A stretch of 64,000 bases of DNA from CAZWCE01 sp964632505 (lineage in GTDB: Bacteria > Planctomycetota > Planctomycetia > Pirellulales > Thermoguttaceae). This document shows, piece by piece, positions 55,490 to 64,000 of the stretch. The stretch lies in assembly GCA_964632505.1 (NCBI GenBank), contig CAZWCE010000003.1, forward strand, positions 186,001 through 250,000, given 5' to 3'. Each line of letters begins with the position of its first letter. The stretch's first letter is position 1. The notes beneath the pieces are model-generated. The model did no database searches, was not told where the DNA came from, and saw only the letters and a list, made by a program, of their open reading frames with translations. A program made the position numbers and the translations under genes.

Positions 55490-57403
55490 ATGTCATCCTT
55501 ATTGAATCAAATTCGAACGCCGGAAGATCTCCGCGGTCTTTCGATCGAACAGTTGCAGCAGGTAGCGGCGGAGATCCGCGACGCGCTCTGTCGTGTGCTC
55601 GACCGCCGGGCGGTCCATTTCGCTTCGAACCTCGGGGTGGTCGAACTGGCGATCGCCTTGCATTCCACCTTCGATTTCCTGCACGATCGACTCATCTGGG
55701 ACACCGGTCACCAAATCTATCCCCACAAAATGCTCACCGGAAGGTTCGACCGATTCAACTCCATTCGAAGCCGTGGCGGATTGATGGGATACCCGAATCC
55801 CGAAGAGAGTCCCTACGATCTGTTCATCACCGGCCATGTCGGGTGCAGCATCGGCTCGGCACTGGGACTGACCCTCGGCGACGCCCTTTTGCGGCCCGAA
55901 GAGAATCGCCATAGTTTCGCGGTCATCGGCGACGGCGCTTTCGGCTCCGGCTCGGTCTTCGAAGCGCTCAATCACGCCGGAGGAGTCAAGAAAAACCTCA
56001 CGGTGATTTTGAACGACAACAAAATGTCGATCTGCCCCCGTGTGGGGGGGATGTCCGACTACCTCGATCGCCTGCGAATGGCCCCGTTCTACGTGGGCAT
56101 GAAGCAGGAGGTGCAGAAGTTCCTCAATCATCTTCCGCTGCTGGGGGGACCGACCGAACGGCTCCTCCATCAAGTCCGCAGTGGCCTGAAAGCCGGCCTG
56201 CTCGGGGGCATGATCTTCGAGGAGATCGGCTTCCGGTATATCGGTCCGGTCGACGGCCACAACATCGAACAGCTTCGCGAGTTCCTCTTGATGGTCCGTG
56301 AATACGAGGAGCCGGTTTTGCTGCACGTGGTCACCGAAAAGGGGCACGGATACATGCCGGCGGTCGAGGATCCGACCACCTTCCACTCGCCGACGCCGGA
56401 AATCAAAAAGAACGGCGGCCCCACGCTGAAAACGACGGAGGCAAGCCACAAGGATCCTTTCACCCGATGGGCACGGAACACGATCTTTGAGTTGATGGAG
56501 GAGGACGAGCGGAATTGCGTCATCACCGCGGCGATGTGTCAGGGCAACATGCTCGAGCCGATCCGCGAAGAGATGCCCGACCGGTTCTTCGACGTCGGCA
56601 TTTGTGAATCGCACGCCGTCATACTCGCCGCCGGACTGGCCAAATCGGGCATGCGGCCGATCGTCGACGTCTACAGCACCTTCCTACAGCGGAGTTACGA
56701 CCAGATCTTCCAGGAAATCTCCCTGGCGAACTTGCCGATCACGCTCATGCTCGACCGAGCCGGACTGACCGGTCCGGACGGACCGACCCATCACGGTGTT
56801 TTCGATCTGACCTATCTGCGTCCTTTCCCCAACCTCGTCGTCATGGCCCCCGGCGACGGCCCCGACCTGGCCGCGATGCTCCGCTTCGCACAATCGCAAC
56901 AGCGCCCCGCGGCGATTCGCTACCCGAAGGCCCCCGCCGGAACCACCGACCGCCAAATCGATCCGGTGGAACTGGGCAAAGCGGAAATCATTCGCCAAGG
57001 CAAGGACGGCACGATCGCCTGTCTCGGCGGATTGCTCGACACCTGCCGGGAGGCCGTGCAGCGGCTGGCCCACGAGGGAATCGAATTCGGATTGATCAAC
57101 GCCCGATTCCTCAAACCCCTCGATACCGAAACCCTGCTCGGGCCGCTTCGCGAGGGCCGTCCGTTGGTCACGGTCGAAGAAGGAATGCTCGCCGGCGGAT
57201 TCGGCTCGGCGATCCTCGAGGCGGCCTGCGAAGAACGGATCGATACGAGGCGACTTCACCGATGCGGCATCGGCGATGCGTACGTTCCCTATGGCGAACG
57301 CCGGGAATTGCTGGCCGAGCTCGGACTCGATGCCGAGGGAATCGTCCGGGCCTGTCGACATGCCCTGAACACCTCCCCCTCGCCGGAATCGACCCTCCAT
57401 TAA
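55490..57403 (+). CDS. dxs: 1-deoxy-D-xylulose-5-phosphate synthase
   Basis: First enzyme of the non-mevalonate isoprenoid pathway, a thiamine diphosphate enzyme. The 637-residue protein has family motifs WDTGHQIYPHK (70-80), VIGDGAFGSGSVFEALNHAGG (146 onward; the TPP-binding GDG) and GPVDGHNIEQL. Further on are DVYSTFLQRSYDQI and TGPDGPTHHGVFD, and a C-terminal transketolase domain. The thiamine segment NDNKMSICP takes the place of the usual NDNEMSI. The ATG at 55490 gives MSSLLNQIRTPEDL. It follows the prenyl synthase and precedes nadK. Confidence 0.95.
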   Translation: MSSLLNQIRTPEDLRGLSIEQLQQVAAEIRDALCRVLDRRAVHFASNLGVVELAIALHSTFDFLHDRLIWDTGHQIYPHKMLTGRFDRFNSIRSRGGLMGYPNPEESPYDLFITGHVGCSIGSALGLTLGDALLRPEENRHSFAVIGDGAFGSGSVFEALNHAGGVKKNLTVILNDNKMSICPRVGGMSDYLDRLRMAPFYVGMKQEVQKFLNHLPLLGGPTERLLHQVRSGLKAGLLGGMIFEEIGFRYIGPVDGHNIEQLREFLLMVREYEEPVLLHVVTEKGHGYMPAVEDPTTFHSPTPEIKKNGGPTLKTTEASHKDPFTRWARNTIFELMEEDERNCVITAAMCQGNMLEPIREEMPDRFFDVGICESHAVILAAGLAKSGMRPIVDVYSTFLQRSYDQIFQEISLANLPITLMLDRAGLTGPDGPTHHGVFDLTYLRPFPNLVVMAPGDGPDLAAMLRFAQSQQRPAAIRYPKAPAGTTDRQIDPVELGKAEIIRQGKDGTIACLGGLLDTCREAVQRLAHEGIEFGLINARFLKPLDTETLLGPLREGRPLVTVEEGMLAGGFGSAILEAACEERIDTRRLHRCGIGDAYVPYGERRELLAELGLDAEGIVRACRHALNTSPSPESTLH

Positions 57404-57512
57404 CCCCCGCCTCGGAAAGCGATTCCCTTTCTGGTTCCGGGCGGAATTCCAAACCAAGCAACGTGCAAAGCAGGAAGCTGCACGAAAGAGATCTTCAGAA
57501 GGAAACGATGGG

Positions 57513-58382
57513 ATGCGAGTGATGTTGACCGGCTATGCCAAGCGGGCCGGAGTCATGGAAGCGGTCGAGCGATTGCTTCCCGAGATCGAGCGGATTGCCA
57601 CGGTGGCGGCTTCCGACTTCACGGGAGAGTCCGATCTCTCCGAAATCGACGCCGATTTGATGATCGTCTTCGGCGGAGACGGTTCCATCCTGCGCGCCGC
57701 CCATCAGATGGGGCCGAACCAGCGCCCTGTATTGGCCGTGAACATGGGCACGCTCGGTTTCCTGGCCGATGTCAAACCGGAGGAGCTCCTCGAACTGCTC
57801 GAAACGCTCGACCTGAAAACCCTGCCGGTCGTGGAACACTTGCTCATGCAGTGTCAGGTCCGCCGAGGGGAAGAGCTGCTGCTCGAGAAGATCGGGCTGA
57901 ATGAAGTGTCCATCCAATCGGGGCCGCCGTTCACGATGCTCCACATCGAACTGGCGGTCGACGGCGAATCGGTCACGACCTACCACGGCGACGGCCTGAT
58001 CATCAGCACTCCGGTCGGATCCACCGCCCACAGCCTTTCCGCCGGCGGTCCCATTCTTCGAAAAGATCTCCAGGCGTTCACCATCGTTCCAATCAGCCCC
58101 CATACCCTCAGCCATCGACCCGTGGTCGATTCCGCCAATCGCCTCTACGATCTCCGCGTGGCGAATCAATCCGGGGCGTCGCTCGTGCTCGACGGCATGG
58201 TCTTGATGCAGCTCGAAGCGTACGACGTCGTCCGGGTACGAAAATCTCCCGTGCCGTTCCAGCTCGTCGCCATGCCGGGGCACAGCTACTATCGAACGCT
58301 TCGGGAGAAGCTGGGCTGGAGCGGTCGACTCGAACGCGTCGCGCGGAACCAGTCTTCGAAAAGAAATCGACCAGGCGGTTGA
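57513..58382 (+). CDS. nadK: NAD kinase
   Basis: Phosphorylates NAD to NADP. The 289-residue protein has the catalytic GGDGS (54-58), the substrate loop VNMGTLGFLAD, and TPVGSTAHSLSAGGPI, all diagnostic of NadK. The ATG at 57513 is used, with a weak Shine-Dalgarno. The C-terminal tail (RNQSSKRNRPGG) is basic. It sits 109 bp after dxs. NadK supplies NADPH for reductive steps of the isoprenoid pathway, although this link is only by position. Confidence 0.93.
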   Translation: MRVMLTGYAKRAGVMEAVERLLPEIERIATVAASDFTGESDLSEIDADLMIVFGGDGSILRAAHQMGPNQRPVLAVNMGTLGFLADVKPEELLELLETLDLKTLPVVEHLLMQCQVRRGEELLLEKIGLNEVSIQSGPPFTMLHIELAVDGESVTTYHGDGLIISTPVGSTAHSLSAGGPILRKDLQAFTIVPISPHTLSHRPVVDSANRLYDLRVANQSGASLVLDGMVLMQLEAYDVVRVRKSPVPFQLVAMPGHSYYRTLREKLGWSGRLERVARNQSSKRNRPGG

Positions 58383-58593
58383 CGCCCGCGATCCCGATTT
58401 TCTTCGCTCTTTGGCGCCCTTTCTTGCCGCGATCCAAAGGCGAAAAATCCCCGAATCGGCATGGACCCGCCGAATCGCTTCTGGTACGATCCTCCAACGC
58501 TTTCTCGATACGGGGATCGATTCGCGCATCGAGAAATTCCCTCTCGAAAAGACTACCGAAGGCAACCGATATCCTGAAAGGAGTACAGGAACC

Positions 58594-59565
58594 ATGTTCT
58601 TTCGCGCGACTATTTCGCTGAGCCTTTTCGCGGCGCTCTCGCTCACGGTGATGGGGGCCGAGACCTCGAATTCCGACGATCGAGAGTCCTATCTCCTCCG
58701 CTACCAATTCCGCCCCGGGGAAACCCTCCGTTGGGAAGTCGTTCACCTACTGAAGATCAAAATGACCGTCTCCGGCACGACCCAGACCGCCGAAACCGCC
58801 AGCAAATCGGTCAAGGTGTGGAAGGTACTCGAAACCGATGAGTCGGGAACCGCCACATTCGAACATCGCGTGGAAGACGCCGACATGCGTCAGAAGCTGA
58901 CCGGCCGCGCGGAAACCCAGTGGAAATCGGGGGGGGACCAAGAGGTTCCCGGCGCGTTCCAATCGGTCGCCGAGACGATCGACGTTCCCCTGGCCCACGT
59001 GACCATCAATCGGCGAGGCGAGGTTCTGAAAAAAGATGTCAAAACGGAGTACAACGGGCTGGGCAAAGAGGGGAAAATCACCATCCCGCTGCCGGAGAAA
59101 GAAGTCTCGGTGGGCGACACTTGGACCTACCCTTACCCCATCGTCTTGCCGACCAACAACGGTATGGTCGAGCGGATCGCCACCCAGCAGAAGTTCCGCT
59201 TGGAGGACGTCCGGACCGGCGTCGCGACCATCTCGATGCAGACCCAGGTCCTCACGCCGATCGACGATCCGGCGATCGAGGCCCAGCTTGTGCAGCGGCT
59301 CAGCTCCGGTGAGATTCGCTTCGACATCGACGCCGGGCGAATCCTCTCCCAACAGATGGACGTCGACAAGACCGTCATCCACCCCCAAGGGGAACAGAGC
59401 TCGATGCACTACATGTCGCGATTCACTGAAAAGCTGCTGAAGTGGGAAAATGCACGGCGCCAAAGCGACTCGGGCGAGCAGGTCGCCGGCAAAACTCCGC
59501 AGGAAGAAACCGAAGAGGTCAAGACCGCTGCTCGCGACGCCGAAGAGACGCAAATACCACAGTAA
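58594..59565 (+). CDS. Secreted protein of unknown family
   Basis: A 323-residue exported protein. It has a signal peptide MFFRATISLSLFAALSLTVMGAE, cleaved near residue 21 or 22. A beta-rich domain follows with YLLRYQFRPGETLRWEVVHL, KLTGRAETQWKSGGDQEV, DTWTYPYPIVLPTNN and MQTQVLTPIDD. The last 25 residues are acidic (KTPQEETEEVKTAARDAEET). A similar fold occurs in planctomycete proteins of the DUF6263 type by my recollection; I am not sure of the name. The ATG at 58594 follows CAGGAA. An upstream frame from 58411 is not used. A terminator follows. Confidence 0.7.
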   Translation: MFFRATISLSLFAALSLTVMGAETSNSDDRESYLLRYQFRPGETLRWEVVHLLKIKMTVSGTTQTAETASKSVKVWKVLETDESGTATFEHRVEDADMRQKLTGRAETQWKSGGDQEVPGAFQSVAETIDVPLAHVTINRRGEVLKKDVKTEYNGLGKEGKITIPLPEKEVSVGDTWTYPYPIVLPTNNGMVERIATQQKFRLEDVRTGVATISMQTQVLTPIDDPAIEAQLVQRLSSGEIRFDIDAGRILSQQMDVDKTVIHPQGEQSSMHYMSRFTEKLLKWENARRQSDSGEQVAGKTPQEETEEVKTAARDAEETQIPQ

Positions 59566-59589
59566 CCTCGCCGCCTCACTCACCACAAA

Positions 59590-59632
59590 AGAAAAAAACC
59601 GACCTCGGCCAGGCGCCGGAGTCGGTTTTTTT
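59590..59632. terminator. Bidirectional intrinsic terminator
   Basis: AACCGAC (59597-59603) pairs with GTCGGTT (59621-59627), with inner CGGC/GCCG. Seven or more T's follow on the plus strand and an A run precedes it, so it can end both the secreted-protein gene and the convergent TM2 gene. Confidence 0.9.
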
Positions 59633-59669
59633 GTGTGCTTCCGCTTGAACGGAGAAAAGCGGTGCGGTC

Positions 59670-59945
59670 CTAGAACCACCCGCGCTTGTTGACGATGTAG
59701 GTTTCGTAGAACTCTTCATCGGTTTTGATGAGATAGATGATCCCCTCAATCAATCCGATAAAGCTACCAAAACCGCAAGTGAAGACGGTGATCAAAATCT
59801 GGAGAACCCCCTCGGTCGTGTAACCGAGAATAAACTTGTGCACCCCTAACCATCCTAAGACAATCCCGCAGACCCCCGCGGCGACTTTCTTCCCGGAAAC
59901 ATCGCTGGGGACCTGGGAGCCACCCGGTTCTTGCATTTCACTCAT
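59670..59945 (-). CDS. TM2-domain protein
   Basis: A 91-residue two-helix membrane protein. GVCGIVLGWLGVHKFILGYTTEGVLQILI and GFGSFIGLIEGIIYLI match the TM2 domain, whose helices are joined by a short turn; the function is not known. The Ser/Gln/Pro-rich N-terminal 18 residues are soluble. ATG at 59945 with AAAGGAA upstream. A tandem 9-bp repeat (AGTTCATGT twice, 60006-60023) and a 6-bp inverted repeat (60035-60049) precede it. Confidence 0.85.
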   Translation of the reverse strand: MSEMQEPGGSQVPSDVSGKKVAAGVCGIVLGWLGVHKFILGYTTEGVLQILITVFTCGFGSFIGLIEGIIYLIKTDEEFYETYIVNKRGWF

Positions 59946-60217
59946 TACATCGTTCCTTTCGAAAAAGGTCCTCGGCCGAAGAGGTTGCCGGCCGGAACGA
60001 AGAGAAGTTCATGTAGTTCATGTTTTGGGCGCCGGGAGCCGTCGGCTCCGCGCCCCATGCTCCACAAAAGAATAGCAGATCTTCCCGATGGAAACAAATC
60101 GATCGGGGACTTCTTTTCGGTTTTCTTGTCGACTTCTTCTCCGCTCCCCCTTTCTTTCGAGGGGGCTGTTCTGCCGAAACAACATCCATCAAGGGGAGTC
60201 GCTTCGGGTTGCGAGGC

Positions 60218-61420
<1,203 letters not shown>

Positions 61421-61802
61421 TTTCGCCTCTCTTTTCACTCTCTTCGTGTTTGGCAAGGATTGTCTGGTTCGCAGCAGAGGGGCCCTCGCAATTCCGAGTC
61501 CTCCTCGACGATCCCCATTATACGTTTTTCCGGAAATCAGGGCAGGGGGGCGACGCTTCGTTTTTGCACGGAGTAAGGAAACATTCCGCCGCCGTTTTCA
61601 AGCGATTGAAAATGGGAGAATCATTGCCGAACAGGGGAGGGGAGGGGAGGGGCAAGAAACCGAAAACGACCGGAACCGTCGGGGTTCCGATCGCGGAAAG
61701 GGATTCGTCGGCACGTGGATTGCGGCTCCAGCGGTACCTTTTCGAGCGTCGCATCAGAGTGAGCCGAGTGGATACGACGGATGCGAGCATGAAGACGCGC
61801 GG
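61421..61802. other. Intergenic region upstream of apgM
   Basis: This 382-bp gap shows no supported gene. A minus-strand TATAAT (61522-61517) could be the -10 of apgM, with an unclear -35. Confidence 0.45.
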
Positions 61803-63170
61803 CTATCGTACCCGGCAGCGGAACCGGATCACTCCGTGTTCGCCGGCTTTCATCGGATCGGTGATCTCCCACCGGAGCGTCCGTGAACCCACCGGATTCG
61901 CCTCGGCCACGAAATTTCCTTCCAAGCTGCAGGTCGCCGAACCTTCGACGTACTCCAGTCGCGTGGTCAACTCGTCGATGAGGGTCACGTTGCCGATCAC
62001 CTCGTTGCCGATGTTGTCGAACCGCAAGGTGAATTCGACAATCTCGCCCGGTTGGGCCGCCGACGTGGAGGCGATCTTGACCAGTCGCAACTCCGGCGAC
62101 GTCTCCGGGTCGCCGATGACGAAGACCGTCGCCGCCTTCTGAAGCCGCTTGACCGCCATGGCGCTGTTGTTGTTGAGAATCACCTTCACACCTTCGGCAC
62201 TTTCCCAGGCCCGTGCCGCCTCGGCATCTTGAGCCAGATAGGCCAATTCCGCATCGCCCAGATGACTCAGCGTCATCAGGTCGCGCACGCTCCTCGCCCA
62301 ACGGTTCGTCTTATGTTGCACCAGCCCCTGGGGATTGACCAAGGCGCCGCCCTGTTGACGCGAGCGGTAGGCGTTGGCCAGCTTCCGGTTTCGGGCGAAA
62401 TCGGCCTGCGACTGCTGCGCCGTCATGCCGACCGAATGTTCCTTCTGTTCGGTGACCGCCAGCAGCTTGCGATCGACCGAAGCGACGTGCGTCTCTTGCC
62501 CGCTCTGCAAGACGCCCTCGATCTTCCGCACCGTCGCGAAGCGAGGACTGTAAATACAGACACGATTCGATTCCTCGACCTTCGTTCGTCCTTCGAGCGT
62601 GTCGAAGTGGGCGATGGTGTCTTCTTGATCCAGCCCTTCGACGGACCAGTCGGAACGAACATACGCCTTGCCGACCGAGTCGCCGCCGTCGCAGATGTAC
62701 TCATCCCGGGAGTAGACGTTGCTCCCAACCGGCGGGCACGGGTCCATGACGTTCGGGGCACCCGGAGTCATCGCATCGACCGGAGGACGTCCGGCGATCT
62801 CGTTCGGCGGAACCGGATTGAAAAAGCCGACGGGTTGAACTTGCCGTGTCCCAGGGTGGTTCGAATCGGCTCGGTGCACTGTCGAAGAATCGACCGAGGC
62901 ACCTTCCATTTGCGCGGTTTGTGCCATCACATGGGGAGGCAGCGGGCGTTGGTCGGAGGCCGCGGAATTCGGTGGCGGCAACTGCCCCCCCGAAGCGGTC
63001 ATCGTGGGATTCGGTCCCGCCGCCGCGAAGGGATTGCTCGGCGCCTCGAGCCGATGATGCCGACAGGAGCACATCAGGAGGCTGCCGCCGGCGATCGCCA
63101 GGAGGATTCCCCAGGCCGTGAACCGGATGTCGCCGATGCTTCGCTTGACGATCTCAGGTCGCTGGTTCAT
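61803..63170 (-). CDS. DUF11-repeat envelope lipoprotein
   Basis: A 455-residue protein. The N-terminus has MNQRPEIVKRS followed by the hydrophobic FTAWGILLAIAGGSLLMCSC, a lipobox-like stretch whose Cys would be lipidated. A Pro/Asn-rich linker follows, then a region with RRTKVEESNRVCIYSPRFATVRKIEG. The C-terminal 100 residues form a DUF11 repeat (LRLVKIASTSAAQPGEIVEFTLRFDNIGNEVIGNVTLIDEL, then GSRTLRWEITDPMKAGEHGVIRFRCRV). DUF11 repeats occur in large surface proteins of planctomycetes. ATG at 63170 follows GAAGAGG and is preferred over a TTG at 63194. Confidence 0.75.
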   Translation of the reverse strand: MNQRPEIVKRSIGDIRFTAWGILLAIAGGSLLMCSCRHHRLEAPSNPFAAAGPNPTMTASGGQLPPPNSAASDQRPLPPHVMAQTAQMEGASVDSSTVHRADSNHPGTRQVQPVGFFNPVPPNEIAGRPPVDAMTPGAPNVMDPCPPVGSNVYSRDEYICDGGDSVGKAYVRSDWSVEGLDQEDTIAHFDTLEGRTKVEESNRVCIYSPRFATVRKIEGVLQSGQETHVASVDRKLLAVTEQKEHSVGMTAQQSQADFARNRKLANAYRSRQQGGALVNPQGLVQHKTNRWARSVRDLMTLSHLGDAELAYLAQDAEAARAWESAEGVKVILNNNSAMAVKRLQKAATVFVIGDPETSPELRLVKIASTSAAQPGEIVEFTLRFDNIGNEVIGNVTLIDELTTRLEYVEGSATCSLEGNFVAEANPVGSRTLRWEITDPMKAGEHGVIRFRCRVR

Positions 63171-63228
63171 GCGTTTGACCTCTTCCAACTTCAAAGCTAC
63201 TCTCCGGGGGAGGTGATTGTTTGTTCCG

Positions 63229-63999
63229 CTATCGAATGCGGGGCCGACTGGCGGACGGCGTTCGGCGGCCGCCCCCCGCGGGCATTCCCCGCGACGACCT
63301 CTCCGGACGTCGGGCCGTCTCGACGGTGAACTCTTCGTAATCGATCCACTCGGGCGATTGAAACAGAAACGCGGGATCGGGACCGGCGGCGAGATTCGGG
63401 ACCCGTCCGCCCAATCGCACGATCGCCACCGGCCGGCCCATCGTGTCGGCGACCGCCAGGGGATTTTGCCCCGGCTGGACGTCGAAATTCAACAAATCGT
63501 CCGGTTTTTCATCGGTTCTCACCGGAAGCGCCGCCAGGGGATCCTCGACGTAAACCACCTTGGTGACGAATTTGCCCTGAAGCGCCAGCTCCAGGTCTTC
63601 CTGTGTCAACTCCACCCGGATCGGAAAACGGACCTCTTGGCCCGCGGGAGGATAAAGACGGTCGATCACTTCAATCGTCGGGAAGAGTTCCTGTCCGCCG
63701 TGATAGGGAATCCCGATGAGTCGGAGTCGATAAACGTCGCCCACGCGCAACCCCGAAAGCATCGGTGTCATCTGGGCTTCGCCGAATCCTCCACCGCGCG
63801 CGATGGAGATCATCACCCCCTCGGGTGCGAAGACTTTCACCGGCTGAAAATAATGCGCCGCCGGCGGACCGATCTGCCGCCGCACGGCCCCCACTTCGCC
63901 CGGAGGAAGACTCTCCTGATGGTAGTAGTGCACCGGCGGCGAGGGCGGTTGCGCCCGTGTCGAGAGGAACGGCACGACCAGCAGACCCAGGATCATCCC
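63229..63999 (-). CDS. Exported protein, N-terminus probably beyond the window
   Basis: An open minus-strand frame runs from 63229 to the window edge. An ATG lies at 63996, but the frame stays open in the codon before it and the segment MILGLLVVPFLSTRAQ lacks a basic start, so the true start is probably outside. The visible 256 residues look like a signal hydrophobic core and then a soluble domain with HYFQPVKVFAPEGVMISIAR, GLRVGDVYRLRLIGIPYH, TIEVIDRLYP and YVEDPLAALPV. The C-terminal tail is Arg/Ser/Gly-rich. No family is recognised. It lies 58 bp upstream of the DUF11 protein on the same strand, perhaps an operon. Confidence 0.6.
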   Translation of the reverse strand, partial: GMILGLLVVPFLSTRAQPPSPPVHYYHQESLPPGEVGAVRRQIGPPAAHYFQPVKVFAPEGVMISIARGGGFGEAQMTPMLSGLRVGDVYRLRLIGIPYHGGQELFPTIEVIDRLYPPAGQEVRFPIRVELTQEDLELALQGKFVTKVVYVEDPLAALPVRTDEKPDDLLNFDVQPGQNPLAVADTMGRPVAIVRLGGRVPNLAAGPDPAFLFQSPEWIDYEEFTVETARRPERSSRGMPAGGGRRTPSASRPRIR

Positions 64000-64000
64000 A

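Overview
The window reads as chromosomal housekeeping DNA from a GC-rich Gram-negative-type bacterium, most likely a planctomycete (inference). Supporting signs are a secreted DUF1573 protein, a secreted DUF1080 sugar-hydrolase-like protein, a DUF11-repeat envelope lipoprotein, duplicated chaperonin genes, many small membrane or secreted proteins without clear families, and numerous starts with weak Shine-Dalgarno sequences. No insertion sequence, prophage, CRISPR array or replication origin was recognised.

Layout. (1) 1-7700: 3' end of rpoN, then a stress block groEL1 - groES - groEL2 - dnaJ - grpE, then fmdB-type and yacG zinc proteins. A textbook sigma-54 promoter lies between rpoN and groEL1. 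(2) 7800-12300: a polytopic membrane protein, threonine aldolase, a convergent DUF1573 gene with an intrinsic terminator, and a palindrome-rich gap. (3) 12355-18850: ffh, rpsP, trmD, rplS, yraN (the classical SRP/ribosome block, without rimM), a convergent MnmE-like GTPase that has lost its catalytic C-terminus, and type III pantothenate kinase. (4) 18858-27850: nitrogen assimilation, with gltB-gltD (minus) divergent from glnA (plus). glnA has a consensus promoter about 410 nt upstream and a leader whose hairpins look mutually exclusive. (5) 27908-31275: a membrane ferredoxin, a Met/Pro-rich anchored protein, tRNA-Sec, and selD fused to a C-terminal CMD/AhpD-like domain. This is a selenium locus. 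(6) 31495-37332: small zinc-ribbon, hemerythrin and hypothetical genes, a TauE-ThiF pair and the modABC molybdate transporter. (7) 37956-44333: a large secreted protein, tRNA-Ser, an SSS symporter with a large insertion, rsmA and ribE. (8) 44658-51362: enolase, DUF1080, a ROK kinase, small membrane and lipoproteins, and surE. (9) 51711-59565: guaA, cyclophilin, xseB, a polyprenyl diphosphate synthase, dxs and nadK, plus a secreted protein. The isoprenoid genes sit side by side. (10) 59670-64000: a TM2 protein, archaeal-type phosphoglycerate mutase and envelope proteins.

Most of the window is conserved core metabolism. The parts most worth a second look are the SelD-CMD fusion beside tRNA-Sec, the glnA leader, the sigma-54 control of groEL1, the cysteine-less MnmE relative and the symporter insertion. 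Promoters and hairpins were read by eye; spacing was counted but no scoring program was run.
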